The notes: a model not told the origin generated them from the sequence alone. DNA of 6,018 nt from an uncultured Erysipelotrichaceae bacterium (GCA_902795875.1 CADBND010000169.1:1-6018); one strand, 5' to 3'. Shown: positions 1 through 5,092, counted from the first letter of the stretch. Made by a program: numbers and translations.

Positions 1-1
1 G

Positions 2-427
2 ATCTGGTCGCTGTTCGCCTTATGGCGGCTGGTATTCTCTTTGCGTCTGGTGGAATTCTCCATCTTTGCGCATGCGAATAAAGTGACGTTCTACATCGTC
101 GTACTGCTGTTTCTGATCGATCATTTCCTGGCTCCGGGCTGGGCGGAGACGGTCATCCCGATCGTGCTGTTTGCCGATCTGCTGGTGATGTTCATCTTGT
201 ATTTTGCGATCTACGACCGTAAGGATAGGCATCTGGTTTCCATTATGCTGCTGGGCTTGCTGAATCTTCTTTTCATACCGTATTCTTTCCATTCCTGGCC
301 GGTCCAAAACTGGATCGCATTTGCTTTCCAGTGCGCATCTCTGGTGTTATTTATCACACTGATCCTGACCAACTGGAAAGAGCTGATCTATGAGATCAAA
401 GCCCGTTTCTTCATCAAAACGAAGTAA
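2..427 (+). CDS. Hypothetical multi-pass membrane protein, 5' end outside window
   Basis: The reading frame is open from the left edge (codon phase begins at base 2) to a TAA at 425-427, giving 141 visible residues. A TTG at 41 could serve as a start, but nothing like an SD precedes it and the hydrophobic frame continues upstream, so the true start most likely lies outside the window. Four hydrophobic segments are visible, at about residues 29-43, 50-71, 78-96 and 104-125 of the visible part. The charged loop DRKDRH between segments 2 and 3 and the basic C-terminus (KARFFIKTK) are consistent with both lying in the cytoplasm, which fits four alternating helices. I see no catalytic or transporter motif and do not recognise the family. 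It lies 62 bases upstream of rubrerythrin on the same strand with no evident terminator between, so some co-transcription is possible. Confidence 0.6.
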   Translation: MWSLFALWRLVFSLRLVEFSIFAHANKVTFYIVVLLFLIDHFLAPGWAETVIPIVLFADLLVMFILYFAIYDRKDRHLVSIMLLGLLNLLFIPYSFHSWPVQNWIAFAFQCASLVLFITLILTNWKELIYEIKARFFIKTK

Positions 428-437
428 AGCATGTCAA

Positions 438-466
438 TTTACTTTGGGGATGCAAAAACATATACT
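438..466 (+). promoter_or_regulatory. Putative promoter of rubrerythrin
   Basis: TTTACT (438-443) and TATACT (461-466) are separated by 17 bases and match the sigma-A consensus at 4/6 and 5/6. Initiation about 7 bases after the -10 would fall near 473, at the SD, giving a leader of only about 17 bases. No clear PerR-type operator is visible, although rubrerythrin is peroxide-regulated in some clostridia. Confidence 0.4.
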
Positions 467-470
467 TAAG

Positions 471-479
471 AAGGAGGAG
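471..479 (+). promoter_or_regulatory. Ribosome binding site of rubrerythrin
   Basis: AAGGAGGAG is a near-perfect Shine-Dalgarno sequence about 10-12 bases before the ATG at 490. It fixes that start and shows that this organism does use SD-led initiation, which makes the SD-less starts elsewhere in the window more notable. Confidence 0.8.
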
Positions 480-489
480 TAATAATACT

Positions 490-1029
490 ATGACTAATAA
501 ATATGCCGGTACAAAAACGGAAAAGAATCTGGAAGCTGCTTTTGCGGGCGAATCACAGGCGAGAAACAAGTACACTTATTTTGCTTCCAAAGCAAAAAAG
601 GAAGGTTTTGAACAGATCGCCGCACTGTTTTTAAAGACAGCGGAAAACGAGAAGGAACATGCCAAAATGTGGTTCAAAGAGCTCAATGGCATTGGTACGA
701 CCGCAGAGAATCTGAAGGCTGCTGCCGATGGCGAGAACTACGAATGGACCGATATGTACGAAGAATTCGCCAAGACTGCTGAAGAGGAAGGTTTCAAAGA
801 TCTTGCCGTCAAATTCAGACTGGTCGCCGCAATCGAGAAACATCATGAGGAGAGATACAGAGCCTTATTGAAGAATGTGGAGACGAGCGCCGTATTCGAA
901 AAATCCGAAGTGAAGGTATGGGAGTGTCGGAACTGCGGACACATCGTAGTCGGAACCAAGGCTCCGGAAGTATGTCCTACCTGTAACCATCCGCAGTCTT
1001 ACTTCGAGGTCAATATCGAGAATTACTAA
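490..1029 (+). CDS. rbr: Rubrerythrin
   Basis: This is a 179-residue protein with the classic two-domain rubrerythrin layout. The N-terminal ferritin-like four-helix domain (about 1-135) carries the diiron ligands: E21 in GES, E54-x-x-H57 in the first ExxH, and E116-x-x-H119 in the second. The C-terminal rubredoxin-like domain (about 143-175) has C146-x2-C149 and C162-x2-C165, which hold a single Fe(SCys)4 centre. Rubrerythrins are cytoplasmic NAD(P)H-linked peroxidases of anaerobes: the rubredoxin site passes electrons to the diiron site, which reduces hydrogen peroxide to water. The length is close to the usual of about 190 residues, and the domain order is the standard one rather than the reverse form. 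The start at 490 is set by a strong SD. The gene converges on murI and its stop codon lies in the left arm of the shared terminator. The electron donor is not encoded nearby. Confidence 0.96.
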   Translation: MTNKYAGTKTEKNLEAAFAGESQARNKYTYFASKAKKEGFEQIAALFLKTAENEKEHAKMWFKELNGIGTTAENLKAAADGENYEWTDMYEEFAKTAEEEGFKDLAVKFRLVAAIEKHHEERYRALLKNVETSAVFEKSEVKVWECRNCGHIVVGTKAPEVCPTCNHPQSYFEVNIENY

Positions 1030-1056
1030 AAAATCGAACGTTCAGTTCGATTTTTT
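1028..1056. terminator. Bidirectional Rho-independent terminator between rbr and murI
   Basis: A perfect 12-bp inverted repeat, AAAAAATCGAAC (1028-1039) and GTTCGATTTTTT (1045-1056), flanks a 5-base loop. A-tract and T-tract make it work as an intrinsic terminator in both directions. The left arm includes two bases of the rbr TAA. The right arm is the last four sense codons of murI (K, K, S, N), and the murI TGA lies in the loop. Confidence 0.85.
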
Positions 1057-1830
1057 AATGCTTATGTCTTCAATAATGTTTCGAGCGATCTTTTCGAAAT
1101 GCTCGGGATCTTTTGAAACGAAATAGATCCGCTTCGGATCATTTGATTTTTCACGTTCACCGTTTTTCTCGAGATATTCCCGGATATCATCAACTGCGGA
1201 AACAGAGGAAGATACGATCTTCAAGTCCGGTGCTTTTTTCAGTATGAGATCCTCGATCAGGTCGTAATGGGTACAGCCCAGTATCAGGGTATCGATCCCT
1301 TTTTCCAGCAACGGGTTGAGGTATTCGTCGATTGCTTTTCTTAAAGAACCGTCATCATTAAGGAACTTTCCTTCTTCAATCAGCGGAACGAGTTTTTCGC
1401 ATGCCATAGGGAAAACCTCTATGTTTTCATTCAGTTCTTTCAGTCTTCTGACGTATTCGCCACTGGCTATCGTAGATACGGTAGCTAAAATACCGATCTT
1501 TCCGTTTTCACTGACCGATACGGCTTTTTTTGCGGCCGGTGAGATGACGCCGAATATCGGAAGGTCGAAACATGTTTTGACTGTCTTTGAAGCGTTGGAA
1601 TCGGAAGTGTTGCAGGCGATAAGGAAGGCCTTGAGATCGTAGCGTGAAAGGAAGGAGATACTGTTTTTTGTAAAAGATATGATCTCCTCTCTTGTTTTAT
1701 CTCCATACGGCATATTCGCAGTATCACCGAAAAAGACGATGTTTTCATCGGGAAGCTGCCGGATGATCTCTTTGACGCTGTTGAGTCCGCCCAAACCGGA
1801 ATCAAAAACGCCGATGAAACGGGAACTCAT
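1042..1830 (-). CDS. murI: Glutamate racemase
   Basis: This 262-residue protein interconverts L- and D-glutamate without a cofactor, supplying D-Glu for peptidoglycan in the cytoplasm. Family landmarks in order are the FDSGLGG loop (9-15, with D10 and S11), the GDTANMPYG segment (35-43), the first catalytic cysteine in ACNT (C73), E152 in the PLIEEG segment, and the second catalytic cysteine in GCTHY (C186, with H188). The pair of cysteines acts as the two acid/base groups on opposite faces of the substrate. Length is normal for the family (about 260-290). The residues after the first Cys read SDSNA, whereas the common form is ASA or similar. The ATG overlaps the murD stop by ATGA, so translation is probably coupled to murD. 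The last codons form one arm of the downstream terminator. The neighbour MurD uses the product directly. Confidence 0.95.
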   Translation of the reverse strand: MSSRFIGVFDSGLGGLNSVKEIIRQLPDENIVFFGDTANMPYGDKTREEIISFTKNSISFLSRYDLKAFLIACNTSDSNASKTVKTCFDLPIFGVISPAAKKAVSVSENGKIGILATVSTIASGEYVRRLKELNENIEVFPMACEKLVPLIEEGKFLNDDGSLRKAIDEYLNPLLEKGIDTLILGCTHYDLIEDLILKKAPDLKIVSSSVSAVDDIREYLEKNGEREKSNDPKRIYFVSKDPEHFEKIARNIIEDISIKKSN

Positions 1831-3164
1831 AAAGAATTGACGATCTCCTTGAAATGTCTGCCTCTTTCCTCGTATCCGGAATACTGGTCAAAGGAGGAGG
1901 TGGAAGGGGATAAGAGGACGATGTCGCCGCTTTGGGCGAATTCGTTGGCTTTGTTTACAGCCTGTACAAGGTCTTCTACGATGATCGCATCTTCGCTCAG
2001 ATCGCCGGCGATCCTTTTTCCGGCTACGCCGAAACCGATGATCTTCTTGACACAGCCTAAGTGCTTGCGCATATCGGACATATCAAGACCTTTTTCGTAT
2101 CCTCCTACCAGCAGGATGACGCCTTTTTCAAAGGAATCAAGAGCTGTGATCGCCGCATCGGTATTGGTGGCTTTGGAGTCGTTGTAGTAGCGGATACCGT
2201 TTCTTTCTCTTACGAATTCGATCCGGTGTTCCACACCTTTGAAGTTTGCGATCGTTTCGATGATATCTTCGTTGCGGATGCCGAGGGCTTTTGCCGCCAT
2301 GATGGCGATGATGATGTTCTGCCGGTTATGTCTGCCGACGAGTTTGATCGTTTCCAGTGGGAGCACCTTTTCTTTGTTTACCCACATGTATCCCTCATCG
2401 ATATAGGCGTATGTATCTTTTCGCTCCAGTGAGAAGGTCTCGACCCTACAATGGATGGGATATCTTTCGATATATTCTTTTAGGACCGGATCGTCCGCAT
2501 TGAGAATGAAGATGTCCTCATCCTTCATGTTGCGGTAGACTTCGGTCTTGGACTTGTAGTAGGCATCCAGGGATCCCATCGTTTTGATATGATCGGGTGT
2601 GAGATTGATGATCGTGGCGATCTCAGGACGGAAGCGGTCAATGTCAACCAGCTGATGATTGGAGATCTCCAGAGAGATGTAGTATCCTTCGTTATTCATC
2701 AGGTCGTGATCGAGAACCAGTTCACAAAGAGGAGTACCGATGTTTCCGCCGACGAGAGCCTTATCCTTAAAGGCGGCTTTCAGAAGCTCGTAGACGATCG
2801 TGGTCGTCGTCGTCTTTCCGTTGGTGCCGGTGATCGCAACATAGTGCTGCGGCCTGGACACATCGAAAGCCAGTTCGATCTCCGTAATGATCGGGATATT
2901 CCTCTCATTGAGTCTTTTGACGATATCGGAAACTGGCGGAACGCCGGGATTCTTTATGACTAGATCATAGTCTTTTTCAAAGACAGACATGTCCTGGTCA
3001 TAGATCGTGACATCCATTTCTTTCAGTATTTTCGTTTCCTCTTCAGAAGGAGCTTTCCTTTCCGAAAGGAAGATCTTGGCGCCGAGTTTGTGCAGAACAC
3101 GGATCGCTGCCATGCCCGAACGGGCAAGACCGATCACCAGTATTTTCTTTCCTTCGTAATTCAT
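1827..3164 (-). CDS. murD: UDP-N-acetylmuramoyl-L-alanine--D-glutamate ligase
   Basis: This 445-residue cytoplasmic Mur ligase joins D-glutamate to UDP-MurNAc-L-Ala using ATP. An N-terminal Rossmann-like UDP-binding domain starts at about residue 7 (ILVIGLARSG). The central ATPase domain has the P-loop GTNGKTT at 113-119, E166 in EISNHQL, NLTPDH at 187-192, and K206, which by alignment is the carbamylated lysine. The C-terminal domain has YNDSKATN (327-334) and SPSTSSFDQY (419-428), matching the D-Glu and nucleotide contact regions of MurD rather than MurC, MurE or MurF. Length is typical. Departures from the usual motifs are EISNHQL where E(V/L)SSFQL is usual, and no DRH/DRY after the DH at 191-192. 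The start is the only ATG at the front of the Rossmann domain and has no SD upstream. The gene is first in an operon with murI, overlapping it by ATGA, and faces away from the DUF1934 gene. Confidence 0.95.
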   Translation of the reverse strand: MNYEGKKILVIGLARSGMAAIRVLHKLGAKIFLSERKAPSEEETKILKEMDVTIYDQDMSVFEKDYDLVIKNPGVPPVSDIVKRLNERNIPIITEIELAFDVSRPQHYVAITGTNGKTTTTTIVYELLKAAFKDKALVGGNIGTPLCELVLDHDLMNNEGYYISLEISNHQLVDIDRFRPEIATIINLTPDHIKTMGSLDAYYKSKTEVYRNMKDEDIFILNADDPVLKEYIERYPIHCRVETFSLERKDTYAYIDEGYMWVNKEKVLPLETIKLVGRHNRQNIIIAIMAAKALGIRNEDIIETIANFKGVEHRIEFVRERNGIRYYNDSKATNTDAAITALDSFEKGVILLVGGYEKGLDMSDMRKHLGCVKKIIGFGVAGKRIAGDLSEDAIIVEDLVQAVNKANEFAQSGDIVLLSPSTSSFDQYSGYEERGRHFKEIVNSL

Positions 3165-3201
3165 ACGTCATAATTCTATCATTATTGTTGACATAATAAA
3201 A
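3165..3201 (-). promoter_or_regulatory. Putative promoter of murD-murI giving a nearly leaderless mRNA
   Basis: Reading on the minus strand, TAGAAT (3178-3173) matches the -10 consensus at 5/6 and is followed by 8 bases and then the murD ATG (3164-3162). The -35 region (TTTATT or TTTTAT near 3201-3195) is weak. No SD-like sequence occurs upstream of the ATG. If this -10 is used, the mRNA would begin within about 0-2 bases of the start codon. Confidence 0.4.
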
Positions 3202-3216
3202 CGAATGCGTAAAAAT
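3188..3216 (+). promoter_or_regulatory. Putative promoter of DUF1934-rpoE, divergent from murD
   Basis: A perfect -35 hexamer TTGACA (3188-3193) is followed, after 16 or 17 bases, by TAAAAA (3210-3215) or AAAAAT (3211-3216), each 4/6 to the -10 consensus. Initiation would be near 3222-3224. That is after the ATG at 3215 and at, or just before, the in-frame ATG at 3224. It overlaps the divergent murD promoter region. Confidence 0.45.
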
Positions 3217-3562
3217 GAATTTAATGAATGCTGAGGTATCCCTAAGCGATCCGTCAAGAAGATATAACGATACGTGCTTCGTCGAAAACCTCGAAGAAAG
3301 AAACTGTTTTTCGTATATCGATAATGACGGAAATCCATGCCGGATGAACGTTTATGATGATGGGATCTGCTTTCTCAGAAAGTGCCCGGATCATCTTCTC
3401 GAACTGCATCTCAGAGAGGAAGGATATGCGCTGATCACGACCGAAGAAGGTTCCTGCAAAATAAATGTAAAAATGGTTGACATGGTTGCAAATGGTGATA
3501 TATTAGTATTGCATTATCTCGTTGAGGACGATGAGAGGATAATCAAAATCAAGTATTGCTAG
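3215..3562 (+). CDS. DUF1934 / YwiB-like protein
   Basis: This is a protein of up to 115 residues, rich in beta-strand-like alternation. I place it in the DUF1934 (YwiB-like) family by its pattern: a strand with 'DDGICFLRK' (about 48-56), then hydrophobic and charged strands ending in GYALITTEEGSCKINV (70-85), then a final strand pair with YLVEDDERIIKIKY (101-114). That family is predicted to fold as a small calycin-like beta barrel and has no assigned biochemical role. In many Bacillota it lies near argS and rpoE, and here it directly precedes rpoE by 16 bases, which supports the call. Two in-frame ATGs exist, at 3215 and 3224, and neither has an SD. The promoter position favours 3224 (112 residues), but I keep the longer form. 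It is probably soluble, with no signal peptide or membrane helix. Confidence 0.65.
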   Translation: MNLMNAEVSLSDPSRRYNDTCFVENLEERNCFSYIDNDGNPCRMNVYDDGICFLRKCPDHLLELHLREEGYALITTEEGSCKINVKMVDMVANGDILVLHYLVEDDERIIKIKYC

Positions 3563-3565
3563 GAG
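3561..3565 (+). promoter_or_regulatory. Ribosome binding site of rpoE
   Basis: AGGAG begins inside the stop codon of the DUF1934 gene (TAG 3560-3562) and sits 13 bases before the rpoE ATG at 3579. The spacing is a little long but usable. It supports rpoE being translated from the same mRNA as the upstream gene. Confidence 0.55.
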
Positions 3566-3578
3566 TGAAGTAACAAAA

Positions 3579-3893
3579 ATGGCTAGTGCTAAATCTATGA
3601 CGGACATCGCATACGATGTCATTTCAAAGAAAAAGCGTGCGGTACCTTTTGGGAAACTCTGGGAAGAGGTTTCCAGATTGTACGGGGCTTCCAACGACAA
3701 GGTTGCCCAGTTCTATTCAGATCTGACATTTGATTCAAGGTTCGCCTCGCTCAAGGACAATAAATGGGACCTGATCGAGCGCCGCAAATTTGCGGAATCC
3801 CACATTGATCTCTCGCAGATCGAGTTGGGAGATGACGAATCGGAGGAGGATGAAGAGGAACCTGATATCACGATCGATAACGACGAATACTAA
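3579..3893 (+). CDS. rpoE: DNA-directed RNA polymerase delta subunit, short form
   Basis: This 104-residue protein matches the delta subunit. Residues 5-70 form the HARE-HTH winged-helix-like domain, with AYDVISKKKRAVPF (11-24), KVAQFYSDLTFDSRF (41-55) and a closing KWDL (62-65), all close to the Bacillus subtilis pattern. The C-terminus (85-104) is strongly acidic, with 13 Asp/Glu in 20 residues. Delta binds core RNA polymerase; in B. subtilis it raises promoter selectivity and speeds recycling of the enzyme, and its disordered acidic tail displaces nucleic acid. The tail here is far shorter than in B. subtilis (173 residues total), and the Lys-rich tract before the acidic tail is absent. 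The gene is second in a likely two-gene unit after the DUF1934 gene and ends at a terminator that starts in its stop codon. It is not the sigma factor called RpoE in proteobacteria. Confidence 0.92.
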   Translation: MASAKSMTDIAYDVISKKKRAVPFGKLWEEVSRLYGASNDKVAQFYSDLTFDSRFASLKDNKWDLIERRKFAESHIDLSQIELGDDESEEDEEEPDITIDNDEY

Positions 3894-3913
3894 AGGCTCA
3901 GATGAGCCTTTTT
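3892..3913 (+). terminator. Rho-independent terminator of the DUF1934-rpoE unit
   Basis: AAAGGCTCA (3892-3900) and TGAGCCTTT (3903-3911) are perfect inverted repeats. The true loop is probably four bases (AGAT). The T-run (3909-3913) completes an intrinsic terminator. The left arm begins inside the rpoE stop codon. The ATG at 3902 is part of this hairpin, which argues against it being a start codon. Confidence 0.8.
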
Positions 3914-3916
3914 GTA

Positions 3917-3922
3917 TATAAT
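3917..3922 (+). promoter_or_regulatory. Putative -10 element of the HAD-ispF unit
   Basis: TATAAT is a perfect -10 hexamer and is followed by exactly 6 bases and then ATG at 3929, so the predicted first transcribed base is the A of the start codon. A TG lies at 3913-3914, one base off the ideal extended -10 position. No -35 hexamer is evident at 16-18 bases upstream, where the rpoE terminator hairpin lies. Confidence 0.45.
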
Positions 3923-3928
3923 GATGGT

Positions 3929-4555
3929 ATGAAATATGTGATCTATGATTTTAACGGGACGATACTGGATGATACGCTGGTCTGTCTGGAAGCGGAAAAC
4001 AGGACGATCGAACACTTCGGATTGGACAGGGAGCCGCTGACTCTGGACGAGTACCTGCATATCTTCACGTTTCCCGTTCAGAAATACTACGAAAATGTGG
4101 GATTTGACTGGTCTGTGAATCCTTATTCGGAAGTAGGTGCTTACTGGTTTGGCTGGTATCGGGCACTAAGAGACAAGTACACGGTCCATGATGGTGTCAT
4201 CGATTTTTTGAAAGAAAGTCATGCCAGGGGATATCTGAATGTCCTGTTGAGTGCTTCGAGCCTGGAGGAATTGAAGAAACAGCTGGAAGAATTGCAGATC
4301 GTTTCTTATTTCGATGAGGTGCTGGGGATCGACAACATCTATGCCGGTTCCAAGATCGATATCGCTTTGAACTGGATCAGGGATAAGGATCCCAAGGATT
4401 GTCTGATGATCGGAGATACCCTGCATGATCTGGAGACAGCCAAGGCAATGGGTGTAGAATGCATTCTGGTAGCCAATGGTCATCAGGCGAAGGATGTGCT
4501 GTTGAAGGAATACGACAAGGTCGTAGATGATATCGGGGAGGTGAAATTGCCATGA
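3929..4555 (+). CDS. HAD-superfamily hydrolase (Gph-like) with DxN motif I
   Basis: This 208-residue protein has all four HAD motifs: motif I DFNGT (D7, N9, T11), motif II Ser in LLSAS (S108), motif III Lys in GSK (K142) and motif IV GDTLHD (D163, D167). A helical C1-type cap of about 75 residues lies between D7 and the motif II region, as in phosphoglycolate phosphatase and beta-phosphoglucomutase relatives. It is probably a cytoplasmic phosphatase acting on a small phosphorylated metabolite; the substrate cannot be read from sequence. N9 stands where the general acid Asp usually is. The frame is open back to an ATG at 3902, but that codon lies in the rpoE terminator, while the ATG at 3929 directly precedes the beta-strand leading to motif I, so I choose 3929. 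The gene overlaps ispF by ATGA. It is not IspD, the usual partner of IspF. Confidence 0.85.
   Translation: MKYVIYDFNGTILDDTLVCLEAENRTIEHFGLDREPLTLDEYLHIFTFPVQKYYENVGFDWSVNPYSEVGAYWFGWYRALRDKYTVHDGVIDFLKESHARGYLNVLLSASSLEELKKQLEELQIVSYFDEVLGIDNIYAGSKIDIALNWIRDKDPKDCLMIGDTLHDLETAKAMGVECILVANGHQAKDVLLKEYDKVVDDIGEVKLP
4535..4544 (+). promoter_or_regulatory. Ribosome binding site of ispF
   Basis: GGGGAGGTGA inside the end of the HAD gene includes GGAGGTGA, a full match to the anti-SD of 16S rRNA, seven bases before the ispF ATG at 4552. It fixes the start and supports translation from the shared mRNA. Confidence 0.8.
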
Positions 4556-5028
4556 GGATCGGTCAATCGAAGGATATACACCGTCTGGTGGAAGGACGGG
4601 ATCTGATCATAGGAGGAGTAAAGATCCCTTATGAGAAGGGGCTCCTTGGACATTCGGATGCGGATGTATTGCTTCATGCGGTGATCGAATCTTTGATCGG
4701 TGCGATGGGGCTGAAGGACATCGGTACGCATTTTCCCGATAATGATCCTGCATACAAGGGGATCTCTTCGCTGGCATTGTTGGATAAGACTTATGAGATG
4801 CTGGAAGAAAACGGTTATGAAGTCGTCAATATCGATTCACTGATCAATATTGAAAAGCCTAAGATGGCTCCTTACATCGATCAGATGCGGAAAAACATCG
4901 CCAAGGGACTGCATTGCGATATCTCACAGATCAATGTCAAGGCGACCCGGGGTGAAGGAATGGGCTTTGTCGGAAGAGGAGAAGGAGCGATCGCTTATGC
5001 AGTGTGTCTGATCGATAAGAAACAGTAA
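4552..5028 (+). CDS. ispF: 2-C-methyl-D-erythritol 2,4-cyclodiphosphate synthase
   Basis: This 158-residue protein catalyses the fifth step of the MEP isoprenoid pathway, closing CDP-ME 2-phosphate into the cyclic diphosphate with release of CMP. Family IspF enzymes are cytoplasmic homotrimers with zinc. The zinc ligands D8, H10 and H42 are at the standard positions (KDIH, and LLH after GHSDAD), and H34 of GHSD is present. [15 protein letters not shown] (56-70) and EKPKMAPYI (101-109) match the substrate and CDP-binding parts. The signature near the C-terminus reads [10 protein letters not shown] (130-139), where KATTTEKLGF is usual; T132 and E135 are kept but residue 133 is Arg. Length is normal. 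The gene overlaps the HAD gene by ATGA and has its own strong SD. It is not fused to ispD, and no other MEP gene lies in the window. It converges on fba. Confidence 0.95.
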   Translation: MRIGQSKDIHRLVEGRDLIIGGVKIPYEKGLLGHSDADVLLHAVIESLIGAMGLKDIGTHFPDNDPAYKGISSLALLDKTYEMLEENGYEVVNIDSLINIEKPKMAPYIDQMRKNIAKGLHCDISQINVKATRGEGMGFVGRGEGAIAYAVCLIDKKQ

Positions 5029-5046
5029 AGACATACAAAATGAAAT

Positions 5047-5082
5047 AAAAAAACAATGCAGGTCGTGTGACCTGCATTGTTT
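5047..5082 (-). terminator. Rho-independent terminator of fba, possibly shared with ispF
   Basis: A perfect 14-bp inverted repeat (5051-5064 and 5069-5082; core AATGCAGGTC / GACCTGCATT) surrounds a GTGT loop. On the minus strand it is followed by a run of seven T (complement of the A-run 5047-5053), so it is a strong intrinsic terminator for fba. On the plus strand only a short TTT follows, so termination of ispF is likely weaker. Confidence 0.85.
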
Positions 5083-5092
5083 ATCAATAAGA

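Noticed and set aside
20..307. Minus-strand reading frame of 95 codons opposite the membrane protein gene
   Set aside because: Its protein is rich in Q, H, R and D with no hydrophobic core, as expected from the antisense of a hydrophobic coding sequence. The plus-strand frame gives clean membrane helices.
431..455. Possible hairpin GCAT...ATGC after the membrane protein gene as a terminator
   Set aside because: The stem is only four bases with a long loop and no T-run.
430..495. PerR or similar operator upstream of rubrerythrin
   Set aside because: The region is AT-rich, but I could not find a convincing dyad matching a peroxide-regulator box.
2061..2963. Several long plus-strand frames opposite murD
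   Set aside because: They are antisense shadows of a fully conserved MurD. None has an SD, a promoter or a recognisable domain.
3929..5028. HAD-ispF pair read as an ispD-ispF unit
   Set aside because: The upstream protein has complete HAD motifs and no nucleotidyltransferase signature, so it is not IspD.
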